Notes under the pieces: generated by a model
Seen by the model: only the letters and a program-made list of their open reading frames with translations
Told to the model about the DNA's origin: nothing
Database searches by the model: none
NCBI GenBank assembly: GCA_947632395.1
Contig: CANRPA010000007.1
Span: 1 to 32,683, forward strand
From: an uncultured Bacilli bacterium
GTDB lineage: Bacteria; Bacillota_I; Bacilli_A; RF39; UBA660
DNA length: 32,683 bases
Direction of reading: 5' to 3'
Translations under genes and position numbers: made by a program
Part shown: positions 10,126-18,771 of the stretch, one piece after another
Layout: every line of letters begins with the position of its first letter
Numbering within the stretch: position 1 is the stretch's first letter

Positions 10126-11241
10126 TTATTCAATTATGTATGGTTTTTCTTTTGAACCAATACCACTTATATATCGTTCATTACCATCAATATAGATAAC
10201 TATATTATACGTATTATAATAATTAGCATTTTCAACACGCATCATTCCATTTGATAAATATATTGCCTGATAAGTATTATCTGATATAGAATTCAAAGTC
10301 CAAGTAGAATTAGCAATAGTATATAAATAATTATAATTATTGCATGCTAAAGAATTAGCCGAATTGCAATCAGGATCTATACTAGAACTTGCATAATCAG
10401 ATACATTTATAAGTGATACTAATTGTTTTTCCAAAACTTCAGAGCAATCAATATCCTTACTTATTGAATAATCCTTACTTGAACGTTTTCCTATGCATGA
10501 ATCATATGCTACAACATGTTGTCTTGCCTTTTTACTTATTTTTTTAGCGTTTAAATAATCATTTAACAAATATTTTAAAATTAAACTATCTTTATAAATA
10601 TTTTTTCCATATGCTTTATTTGCTTCTACATTGAATTTATTATCCCAAATTCTATAATTAGATTCTGATTCTGCCTTAATCAATTTTAATATACCATTCG
10701 AATCTATACTCATTATTCTATAAGTATTGCCAAAGAATGTTATATAATTTTTAGGTGAATCTCCTTTAAATACATAAGTATTGCCTATTTTATATAACCC
10801 TGAATCAGAAGTAACTACATTTTCCTTTAATTTATCAACTAAACTAATGGTAGAATAATCTTTACAATTTAAATCAACTACATAATTTAAAAATCCACCA
10901 TTATTTTCCTCGACAGAAACACCATTCATTCTTACTGTTACTTTTCCAACACATGTGTCATCTTTAAGGGCTTTTTCTGGATCCTTAATTGATTTGTTTT
11001 CTACCAATTTTTCAAGAGTCACCTCAGCAGTTTGTGCCTCTTTAGTTGGTAATAAATTATTCTTTTTAAAATATTTTTCCGCAGCTGTTATCATTTTATT
11101 TTCATATGTGCTATAATCCATTTTACGATTGCTACAACCTTGTATAATAACCAAAAATATTATTAATATAATTGGTGCTATAATCAAGGTACCTGCAATA
11201 ATTAAAAACTTTTTATCTAGTTTTTTTAATGCATTTATCAT
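10126..11241 (-). CDS. Membrane-anchored extracellular protein with pseudopilin-like N-terminal region; possible minor pilus/tip component
   Basis: N-terminal TM (FLIIAGTLIIAPIILIIFLVIIQGC) then large Cys-containing ectodomain; VTLEKLVENKSIKDPEKALKDDTCVGKVTV resembles the pseudopilin layout in the 27596 ORF. Confidence 0.6.
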   Translation of the reverse strand: MINALKKLDKKFLIIAGTLIIAPIILIIFLVIIQGCSNRKMDYSTYENKMITAAEKYFKKNNLLPTKEAQTAEVTLEKLVENKSIKDPEKALKDDTCVGKVTVRMNGVSVEENNGGFLNYVVDLNCKDYSTISLVDKLKENVVTSDSGLYKIGNTYVFKGDSPKNYITFFGNTYRIMSIDSNGILKLIKAESESNYRIWDNKFNVEANKAYGKNIYKDSLILKYLLNDYLNAKKISKKARQHVVAYDSCIGKRSSKDYSISKDIDCSEVLEKQLVSLINVSDYASSSIDPDCNSANSLACNNYNYLYTIANSTWTLNSISDNTYQAIYLSNGMMRVENANYYNTYNIVIYIDGNERYISGIGSKEKPYIIE

Positions 11242-11252
11242 ATTTTCACCTA

Positions 11253-11666
11253 TTACTTACAAGTTCCACTACTATCTACACCATTTAAGAAACAATTAGC
11301 ACATTCCATTATTCCACCATTATCAGCAACTAAACTAATTACAAGTTCAACAATTACTATTACAAAAAATACTAATGCAGCGGCTATTAATCTTTTTATT
11401 AAAGTTTGTTGTCCTTTTTTTATTTCATCTTCTTTTTGTCCCATTACTGCTTTTAATAAATCTACCATTCCAAAAATTACAAGTATTACTGGAACTGCTA
11501 TTTGAATTACAAGAATTATAATATGTATCGTATTAGGTAATTTAGCATCTATATTTACATTAGGTAATACTGATGCGCATCCTTTCAAATCAACTGCAGA
11601 TACATTTGGTATTATAGTCATCATAACCATAACCATAACTATTAACATAAATATTTTCTTTTTCAT
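11253..11666 (-). CDS. VirB2/Mbov_0395-like pilin-like protein, paralog 2
   Basis: Signal peptide; MGQKEDEIKKGQQTLIKR between two TM helices; ECANCF. GAGGAGTG RBS supports start at 11666. Confidence 0.82.
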   Translation of the reverse strand: MKKKIFMLIVMVMVMMTIIPNVSAVDLKGCASVLPNVNIDAKLPNTIHIIILVIQIAVPVILVIFGMVDLLKAVMGQKEDEIKKGQQTLIKRLIAAALVFFVIVIVELVISLVADNGGIMECANCFLNGVDSSGTCK

Positions 11667-11680
11667 ACTTTCACTCCTCA

Positions 11681-12025
11681 TTATTTACACTTATTACTTA
11701 TAAAGCAGTCAATACATTCAACAATATTTGCACTGCTACTATCAGCTACCACACTAACTATTAATTTTACAACAACTACTACAAAGAATACTACAGAACC
11801 TGCAATTAATCTTTTAACAAATTTTTGTCTACCCTTTTTAATCTCGTCTTCTTTTTGACTCATTATACTATTTACTAAATCAAAGCCTCCCATTATTACT
11901 AAAATTATTGGAACTGCTATCATCAGTATATTAACAATATCACTTGTAATTTCAGGTATTTTTTGTGGTATATTTGTTACATTGCCACAACTTACCTTCC
12001 TACTTAAAATCAATAATCCTTCCAT
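11681..12025 (-). CDS. VirB2/Mbov_0395-like pilin-like protein, paralog 3
   Basis: SQKEDEIKKGRQKFVKR between two TM helices; ECIDCFISNKCK. Confidence 0.82.
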   Translation of the reverse strand: MEGLLILSRKVSCGNVTNIPQKIPEITSDIVNILMIAVPIILVIMGGFDLVNSIMSQKEDEIKKGRQKFVKRLIAGSVVFFVVVVVKLIVSVVADSSSANIVECIDCFISNKCK

Positions 12026-12027
12026 AG

Positions 12028-12480
12028 TTATCCTCCAACTTGTCGATCACATTTATTTTGTATAAAACATTCCATGCAATCAACAATTCCATTTGCTTGT
12101 TCCTTATCATCAGCAACTAAACTAATTACAAGTTTTACAATTGCAAACAAGAAAAATATTATTACAGCTTCAACTAACCTTTTTATTAAAGTTTGTTGTC
12201 CCTTTTTTATTTCATCTTCTTTTTGCCCCATTACCGCTTTAACTAAGTCAAAACTACCATATATTACAAGTACTATTGGTACTAATATTTGAGTAATAGT
12301 ATAGACTATACTCACAATTTTAGGCACTATACTTGGAATATTTTTTATTGTACCACATTTAAGTAATGCATCCTCATTAAAATTGTCATATACTTGTTCC
12401 GCACCAACATTACCAATAAAAATTATACCAATTACAAATATTAATATAAAACTTAATATTATTTTTTTATTTTTTTTCAT
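12028..12480 (-). CDS. VirB2/Mbov_0395-like pilin-like protein, paralog 4
   Basis: Signal peptide; MGQKEDEIKKGQQTLIKR; DCMECFIQNKCD; start at MKKNKK after GGGGGA. Confidence 0.82.
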   Translation of the reverse strand: MKKNKKIILSFILIFVIGIIFIGNVGAEQVYDNFNEDALLKCGTIKNIPSIVPKIVSIVYTITQILVPIVLVIYGSFDLVKAVMGQKEDEIKKGQQTLIKRLVEAVIIFFLFAIVKLVISLVADDKEQANGIVDCMECFIQNKCDRQVGG

Positions 12481-12490
12481 TAAATTCCCC

Positions 12491-13489
12491 CTACTTAAGT
12501 CTATCAAACCCAAGTTTTATTAATAATTCTCTCAATTCTGGAATACTTCTTAACCTATCATTGAGAGGCACCAAATTGTAAAATACATTAAGTTTTGATT
12601 CATATTCAAAATTTGAAACATCACTTGAACTTAACAAACTCTGATTTAATATAACTTTTTTACCTTTCAATATATCTAAAGATTTAGGATTAAAAGTCAT
12701 TAATTTCTGTAATTTAATTATAGACGGTTCAATTAAATAAAGTATTTCATGACAAAATCCTTCAGCAGATTGACTATTATTGATATCTATAACTATTACA
12801 TCTTTATTTTTATAATTATTTATTGTAGAGCCAACGTTATTAGATGTTGTTGATATCATTTCTCTATCTCTAAAATATGGAAAATCAGTTTTGTCTACTT
12901 CAATTGCTACTACACTATAATTTTTGCTTAATTCTTGTTTCATCATATATGCTAAACTAGTAGCTCCTGCTTGTTTCGTAATATTTTTAAGACCTATTAT
13001 CTTTCTTTCAAAATTACTGTTTGTAGATTCCATAGTTGGTCTAGATATAAAGTTAAATGTTGTCTTGGGTTTACTTACTGGTTCAACCGATTTTTCTACA
13101 GGAGCAGAATTTATTTGTTGAAACTGTGCAACATCACGATAAGTATTTGGGGTATTATATAAATACTGAATACCTTCAAAATTCTTTGTAAAGTTATATA
13201 TACCCATAGATACTAAATTAGATAGAAAACTTGGATTAGTAGTTGCCTCAGTACCATCTAATAACAATATTAGTTTTTCAGTATCTAGTGACATTGATAA
13301 TTTTTGCAAATTACTAATATCAGTATAGTTTTTTATTGCAGTAATGTCAAGTATCATTCGTTGATAAAAGAAATTTTGGAAAGTAGAAATTATAGTATCT
13401 ACATCAAATTCACCTTCCATTTCTTTAATTACATCTATTCCTAAATTTTCTAGTAAAGCCTTTTGTTTATTTGCAATTATAACATTCAT
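12491..13489 (-). CDS. TadZ/CpaE-like protein with degenerate ParA/MinD-type ATPase domain
   Basis: N-terminal receiver-like region (VIIANKQKALLENLG...), C-terminal IIGLKNITKQAGATSLAYMMKQEL aligns with a deviant Walker A lacking the catalytic Lys; lies within Tad gene order. Confidence 0.6.
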   Translation of the reverse strand: MNVIIANKQKALLENLGIDVIKEMEGEFDVDTIISTFQNFFYQRMILDITAIKNYTDISNLQKLSMSLDTEKLILLLDGTEATTNPSFLSNLVSMGIYNFTKNFEGIQYLYNTPNTYRDVAQFQQINSAPVEKSVEPVSKPKTTFNFISRPTMESTNSNFERKIIGLKNITKQAGATSLAYMMKQELSKNYSVVAIEVDKTDFPYFRDREMISTTSNNVGSTINNYKNKDVIVIDINNSQSAEGFCHEILYLIEPSIIKLQKLMTFNPKSLDILKGKKVILNQSLLSSSDVSNFEYESKLNVFYNLVPLNDRLRSIPELRELLIKLGFDRLK

Positions 13490-13501
13490 TTTATCACCCT
13501 T

Positions 13502-13918
13502 TTAATAATTATATTCTTTATTTAATATTCTTGTTTGACCTTTGACAGGTATATTTATTGAAGAGCCTATAACTGGAAATTCAAAACGTATATAAGTGAC
13601 TACATCATAATATTCTCCGTTTTCAGCATCAAATGGACCATACACACAATAATTGTAACCGCCCTCATTTTTATTACCTACTTCACATTTTTTATTATTA
13701 ACACCAACGAATGTATATCCAGCTGTCTGCAAATCCTCCTCTAAAATAGCTGCAGCAATATCATTATACCCATTATTATTTTCAATTGTTTCTACTATTC
13801 TATTTTTTATTCTATATGCCTTTGAATAAGCCAAAATACCTGCAAATAAAAGTATAACTATAGAAACAATAACTACAACTATATTTAAAAGGAAACCTCC
13901 ACCAAGTGATGCCTTCAT
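13502..13918 (-). CDS. TadE-like pseudopilin/membrane protein
   Basis: One hydrophobic N-terminal helix, YNDIAAAILEEDLQTAGYTF..., VIGSSINIPVKGQTRILNKEYNY; paralogous to the 13923 ORF. Confidence 0.65.
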   Translation of the reverse strand: MKASLGGGFLLNIVVVIVSIVILLFAGILAYSKAYRIKNRIVETIENNNGYNDIAAAILEEDLQTAGYTFVGVNNKKCEVGNKNEGGYNYCVYGPFDAENGEYYDVVTYIRFEFPVIGSSINIPVKGQTRILNKEYNY

Positions 13919-13922
13919 TATA

Positions 13923-14390
13923 TCACTCCTTTAAATTTTTTTCAAAGTTATAAAATCTACTTGTGTTAGTATATATTGGAATGTTTATTATGTTTCCTAT
14001 TATTGGAATATTTAATTGCATATTAGTTCTAACTTTATAGTGATAATAATATTCAATATTAGTTCCGTTATTAATCGTATCGTCGCAGAAATATATACAA
14101 TATCCATCTGAACCTTTGTCAATTTTTATATCACATTTTTTTCCATTTTCAGTAACCTCAGAAGCACATGTTATTTTATTTTTATTATATCCAATACTTG
14201 TAATTTTAGATTCTATTTCTTGTTGCGCTAAATCATTATAACCTTCATGTCTTTCTAATGCATCAGTTATAATATCATTAGTTTTATTTTCTTTAAAGTA
14301 CATAAATACACCAGTAATAAAGAAAAATATTATTACTATAAACACAATTGCAATATTAAGAATTACTGTATATCCAATACTTTCATTCAT
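13923..14390 (-). CDS. TadE-like pseudopilin/membrane protein, paralog
   Basis: Same layout: YNDLAQQEIESKITSIGY..., IIGNIINIPIYTNTSRFYNF. Confidence 0.65.
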   Translation of the reverse strand: MNESIGYTVILNIAIVFIVIIFFFITGVFMYFKENKTNDIITDALERHEGYNDLAQQEIESKITSIGYNKNKITCASEVTENGKKCDIKIDKGSDGYCIYFCDDTINNGTNIEYYYHYKVRTNMQLNIPIIGNIINIPIYTNTSRFYNFEKNLKE

Positions 14391-14485
14391 AGTAAACCTC
14401 CTTATTATTTACAATAATTATAGCAGTTTATAAGTTCTTTTGTCAATTGATTTTAATATTTCAAATGTATTATACATATTTTTAC

Positions 14486-14524
14486 AAAAAATGATTCTTT
14501 TTTATAAAAAGAATCGTTTTTATA
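14486..14524 (-). terminator. Terminator of Flp-like pilin copy A
   Basis: Minus strand: AAAAACGATTCTTTTTATAAAAAAGAATCATTTTTT. Confidence 0.8.
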
Positions 14525-14540
14525 TATTGTTCATTTGTAA

Positions 14541-14777
14541 TTATTTATTAGTAGCATCACCCATGCAGCTACTATAATCAACTATTGTAGTAGTGTTGCC
14601 TTGATAGCACTTACCACCTCTCCAAGCACCACCACATGCTGAACAGGCACTACTACTATTTGTATTATTCATTAAATTTCTAACTATAATTGTACCTACT
14701 GCAAGTACTATTGCTATTAGTACAATTGTTATTACTGTCATGTTTGCCTCTCCTGCTGCTTCTTTCATTAAACTCAC
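14541..14777 (-). CDS. Flp-like type IVb pilin, Cys-rich, copy A
   Basis: 78 aa; KEAAGEANMTVITIVLIAIVLAVGTIIVRNLMNNT; CSACGGAWRGGKCYQ...SSC; RBS GAGGAGGGTGA. Confidence 0.8.
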   Translation of the reverse strand: MSLMKEAAGEANMTVITIVLIAIVLAVGTIIVRNLMNNTNSSSACSACGGAWRGGKCYQGNTTTIVDYSSCMGDATNK

Positions 14778-14800
14778 CCTCCTCTACTTTAACTAACTTG

Positions 14801-14829
14801 ATTATATAATATTCGAATTATAAAATCAA
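14801..14829 (-). promoter_or_regulatory. SigA-type promoter of Flp-like pilin copy A
   Basis: Minus strand TTGATT-N17-TATAAT; same arrangement before copy B. Confidence 0.7.
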
Positions 14830-14862
14830 TACTTTTTAATTCTATTTACATTTTTTTACATA

Positions 14863-14915
14863 TTATACATTCATCATCAAAGAAATTGAAATAAATAAAA
14901 GTAAAAGAAACCGCT
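14863..14915 (-). pseudogene. tadC 3'-end fragment carried by the duplication
   Basis: Minus strand GFLLLLFISISLMMNV* matches the TadC C-terminus GVLLVLFISMSLMMNV*. Confidence 0.8.
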
Positions 14916-15455
14916 AGTTTGATAGTTTTAAATATGAATTTTTCCCTAAACATTGAAAAAATTTAGTTTTTTATAATTTTGTATTTGTGTAATATATCGT
15001 TATGTGGCACAATTATATTATAAAAAAGTATATTACGAGATTAGAAATTTCAAAATTTAAAAATATATATAATTAATTATTATATTATCAAAAATAATAC
15101 AAAAAATGGCAAATATTCTACTAAACAAATTGAGCAAATCGGTAACTGTTATCACTCAATCTTTAAAAAAATATAAAATCAAAGTACTTGATAAATCTAA
15201 TTGATAAATTATATGATATATTTAGTTTTAGAACAAATTATGAAATAAATACATGTAAAGATTTTATGAATAAGTATTTAACAAATAAAATAACAATTAC
15301 ATTGCACATTTAGTCAAAATAAAATTTTTTAAACTCTTATAAAAAAGTGTTAAAGAATTTTTTAGTTTCAAAAAACTGTCAAAGTCATGGATATAGCAGT
15401 TTATAATTTTTTATCAATTGATTTTAATATTTCAAATATATTATATATATTTTTG

Positions 15456-15494
15456 CAAAAAAATGATCCTTTTTATAAAAAGAATCATTTTTAT
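15456..15494 (-). terminator. Terminator of Flp-like pilin copy B
   Basis: Minus strand ATGATTCTTTTTATAAAAAGGATCATTTTTTT. Confidence 0.75.
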
Positions 15495-15511
15495 ATATTG
15501 CCCATTTGTAA

Positions 15512-15748
15512 TTAATTATTAGTGGCATCACCCATGCAGCTACTATAATCAATTATTGTAGTAGTGTTGCCTTGATAGCACTTACCACCTCTCCAAGCAC
15601 CACCGCATGCTGAACAGGCACTACTATTATTTGTATTATTCATTAAATTTCTAACTATAATTGTACCTACTGCAAGTACTATTGCTATTAGTACAATTGT
15701 TATTACTGTCATGTTTGCCTCTCCTGCTGCTTCTTTCATTAAATTCAC
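15512..15748 (-). CDS. Flp-like type IVb pilin, Cys-rich, copy B
   Basis: 78 aa; differs from copy A at a few residues only. Confidence 0.8.
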   Translation of the reverse strand: MNLMKEAAGEANMTVITIVLIAIVLAVGTIIVRNLMNNTNNSSACSACGGAWRGGKCYQGNTTTIIDYSSCMGDATNN

Positions 15749-15771
15749 CCTCCTCTATTTTAGCTAACTTG

Positions 15772-15800
15772 ATTATATAATATTCAAATTATAAAATCAA
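15772..15800 (-). promoter_or_regulatory. SigA-type promoter of Flp-like pilin copy B
   Basis: Minus strand TTGATT-N17-TATAAT. Confidence 0.7.
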
Positions 15801-15833
15801 TACTTTTTAATATTATTTACATTTTTTTACATA

Positions 15834-16625
15834 TTATACATTCATCATCAAAGACATTGAAATAAATAATACTAAAAGAACTCCACCACCTGTTACAAAT
15901 AACATCATAAGTGTTCTTTTTTCCATTGCCTCAAGACGATCTTTATATTTTAATTCACGAGCTTTATTTTGAAGTTGTGAAACTGTTCTTGAAAACATCA
16001 TTATTTGTTCATGTTTATCTTCGTTTGATCCAAGCCCCAAACGATATAAAAGTCTCATCATTCTCATTGAATCTCTTACTGGATATGCATTAGCAAAATC
16101 AACATATGGTTGTATACTAGAATCTCCAGAATCTATTTTTGCTACTAACTCTCTAAGACCAGATTGGAATATTTCTGGTGCAGTTTCAATACTTTTTGAA
16201 ATTGCTACTGGAACTGTATAATGTTCAACTAAAATTTCCAAACTTTTAAGATAATATGGAAGCATTGAATCCATATAATGTAATCTTGCTTTGTAAAATG
16301 ATTTTAAATTTAAATACTTTAATTTAAATACTACAAAACCTAATACTAAAGCAAATAATATATACATGTAATTAACAAAGCCAAGTATAAATAAGAAAAA
16401 TATTGCTATGGCTGCTACTATTACACCATCTCTTATTCTTGCTTGGAAAAGTTTGTTAACATCTAAATCTACATTTGGATATCTTACTCTAAGTAAAAAT
16501 TCATAATCCTTTTCCATGAACTTCCTAAAAAACGGATTAATTCTTCTTATAAATTCCTTTGTATCTATTATTTTATTATAAATAAATATTAATATAACTG
16601 CTACTATTACTATTATAAATTCCAT
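15834..16625 (-). CDS. tadC: TadC-like pilus assembly membrane protein (GspF family)
   Basis: 263 aa; TM pattern and RDSMRMMRLLYRLGLGSNEDKHEQIMMFSRTVSQLQNKARELKYKDRLEAMEKRTLMMLFV; adjacent to TadB and CpaF. Confidence 0.75.
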   Translation of the reverse strand: MEFIIVIVAVILIFIYNKIIDTKEFIRRINPFFRKFMEKDYEFLLRVRYPNVDLDVNKLFQARIRDGVIVAAIAIFFLFILGFVNYMYILFALVLGFVVFKLKYLNLKSFYKARLHYMDSMLPYYLKSLEILVEHYTVPVAISKSIETAPEIFQSGLRELVAKIDSGDSSIQPYVDFANAYPVRDSMRMMRLLYRLGLGSNEDKHEQIMMFSRTVSQLQNKARELKYKDRLEAMEKRTLMMLFVTGGGVLLVLFISMSLMMNV

Positions 16626-17524
16626 TATTCCGCCCCCACATTCTCATTGTAAAATTTAGTACCTGATATTAAGAAAAAGGAATTTATTAAAACTATAATA
16701 TGTAATAATAGTTGTCCATACCATAAATCTAGCATTTGGTGATATGAATCACCTAACATTATTTGGGCAAGAGCTATCATTAAATATAAAACTAAACCAA
16801 ATTGAATAAATTTTTTATAAAATGCTGCTCTATCAATTCTATCTCTATAAACTGCTTCAACAAGCATATCTATGTCAAGTGACATATTTTCAAGTGAATC
16901 TCTAGCATCTTTAGCACCTTCATTTGTAATTTGAAGGAATAATTGATGCATATTTCTAACAATAAAATAATCATATTTTTCATTCATATAAATAATTGAA
17001 TCATTTATTGTTCCATTTTCATATGCTAAATCTATCATTTTTTTTACATCTTCTTTCACAGGATCTTCTAGTACTCCTGAGGAATATACTCCCTCAAGAG
17101 CCTTTACAAAACTCTGTGTAGTTGAAAATTCCATTATAGTGTTTGTTGTATATACTTGAATTTGTTCAAATATAAATTCACTATAAATTCTTTTACATCT
17201 AAGGTAATTTATATATGGAACTACTGTTGTAGCTGCTAACGCATATATAATTGATGTAATTAAATTATAAAAGTAAAGGTATGATACTACTCCACCACCT
17301 ACTGCAAATATAATTACTTGTCCTATATATTGAGCAGTAGTATAATCTTGACCCATTTCTTTTATTTTTTTACGAATTTCTTTATATGTATAAGGAGATA
17401 CCTTGTTATATATTACCATGCCCTTCTTACTAATATAATTAGATATTTTTTCCCATAAACCGCATCTATAAATAACTAAAAATACTATAAGAACAGCTGC
17501 TATAATAAAAGTTATATTCATCAT
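16625..17524 (-). CDS. tadB: TadB-like pilus assembly membrane protein (GspF family)
   Basis: 299 aa; TM helices; EVPTS-like central region; between tadA and tadC. Confidence 0.75.
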   Translation of the reverse strand: MMNITFIIAAVLIVFLVIYRCGLWEKISNYISKKGMVIYNKVSPYTYKEIRKKIKEMGQDYTTAQYIGQVIIFAVGGGVVSYLYFYNLITSIIYALAATTVVPYINYLRCKRIYSEFIFEQIQVYTTNTIMEFSTTQSFVKALEGVYSSGVLEDPVKEDVKKMIDLAYENGTINDSIIYMNEKYDYFIVRNMHQLFLQITNEGAKDARDSLENMSLDIDMLVEAVYRDRIDRAAFYKKFIQFGLVLYLMIALAQIMLGDSYHQMLDLWYGQLLLHIIVLINSFFLISGTKFYNENVGAE

Positions 17525-17539
17525 ACCTTCTCATACCTC

Positions 17540-18754
17540 CTATTCAAAAATTATTTCATTTTTTCCCACATTAGATTGAATACTAACATTCTTATTTAAA
17601 TCAGATTTGTTTGGCATAATTATATTTTGTTCTGATTTTGTCGTAGAATTTTCATATTCATTTTCAAAACTCTCATATCCATCTTGTGAATTATAAGCTT
17701 CATCATCTTTTATAAATCCATCTGGTAATTTTACACCTTGTGCTTCCAAATATTCAATTAAATATTTAGTTGGATTTTTTCTATATACGTGTCCATCTGG
17801 AGTTTTTTTATAAATTGTATTACTTTTTGCTTCATTATTTTCTGTTACATAAAATTCTGTAATTTCACCTATTTCCCTTACGAAAGTATGCGTAACCTTG
17901 CTCATATATCCACGTATATAAACACCTAATTGTATATATCTATGTACAGATCTTAAGAATTGCTCTATATCTTGATTTGTTTCAAGTAAACTATACATAC
18001 GGTTAGGTATTGAAGCAGCTTTATCTGCATGTATAGTGGATAAAATATAGTGTCCAGAAGAAATTGAGTTTCTAACTGCCATAACTGCCTCTGCACTACG
18101 GACTTCTGATAATAATATCCATTTAGGGTTTTGTCTCATGCAAGTTACAAGAACATCTGTATAACTTGCTATATTATTAGTTTTCATTGCTACTATATCT
18201 CTTGTTGGATATATTTTATCAAGGTGAAGTTCAAGTGTATCTTCTATTGTTATTATTTTTTCTTCTTCAAATGTATTAGCAGCTAAGAATTTAACAAGTT
18301 CTGTTTTACCACTACCTGTTTCTCCACAAGCAATTATATTGCAATGACCATGAACACAAGTAATTAAGAAATTAAGCATTTCCTCTGTTATATATTTTTC
18401 ACTTAAAATTTTAGTTCTTTCAAGTCTTATCTTAGCTGGCGTTTTACGAATAACGCAGGCAATACCATTCCTAGCAATTGAATCATGTATAAAATTCATA
18501 CGCAATTCTGCACTTTCACTATCTAGAAAAGGATGTGCTGCATTAAAACTTTTACCCATTACGTTTGAGCATTGAAATGCAAGTTTTTCTATAAAAGGAT
18601 TATTAATTGCAGGATTTTCTACTCTAAATATACCCCTCGATAAAGTTTTTAACCATAATTGTCCGTTATTGCTATAAGAAATATCGGTAATATCATCATT
18701 ATCTAAATATTCTTTTAAAGGACCGAAGTCCATTCCTTCAAATATATTATCCAT
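17540..18754 (-). CDS. tadA: TadA/CpaF family secretion ATPase
   Basis: Walker A ACGETGSGKTELVKFLAA; ITIEDTLEL; QNPKWILLSEVRSAEAVMAVRNSISSGHYILSTIHADKA. Confidence 0.95.
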   Translation of the reverse strand: MDNIFEGMDFGPLKEYLDNDDITDISYSNNGQLWLKTLSRGIFRVENPAINNPFIEKLAFQCSNVMGKSFNAAHPFLDSESAELRMNFIHDSIARNGIACVIRKTPAKIRLERTKILSEKYITEEMLNFLITCVHGHCNIIACGETGSGKTELVKFLAANTFEEEKIITIEDTLELHLDKIYPTRDIVAMKTNNIASYTDVLVTCMRQNPKWILLSEVRSAEAVMAVRNSISSGHYILSTIHADKAASIPNRMYSLLETNQDIEQFLRSVHRYIQLGVYIRGYMSKVTHTFVREIGEITEFYVTENNEAKSNTIYKKTPDGHVYRKNPTKYLIEYLEAQGVKLPDGFIKDDEAYNSQDGYESFENEYENSTTKSEQNIIMPNKSDLNKNVSIQSNVGKNEIIFE

Positions 18755-18771
18755 TATTATTTATCAGCTTT

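Larger units (their letters stand above)
14421..14915. repeat. Direct repeat copy A, ~0.5 kb: terminator, flp, promoter and tadC 3' end
   Basis: Near-identical to 15394-15886 with a constant ~971-nt offset through the flp and tadC-end parts. Confidence 0.9.
15394..15886. repeat. Direct repeat copy B
   Basis: See copy A. Confidence 0.9.
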
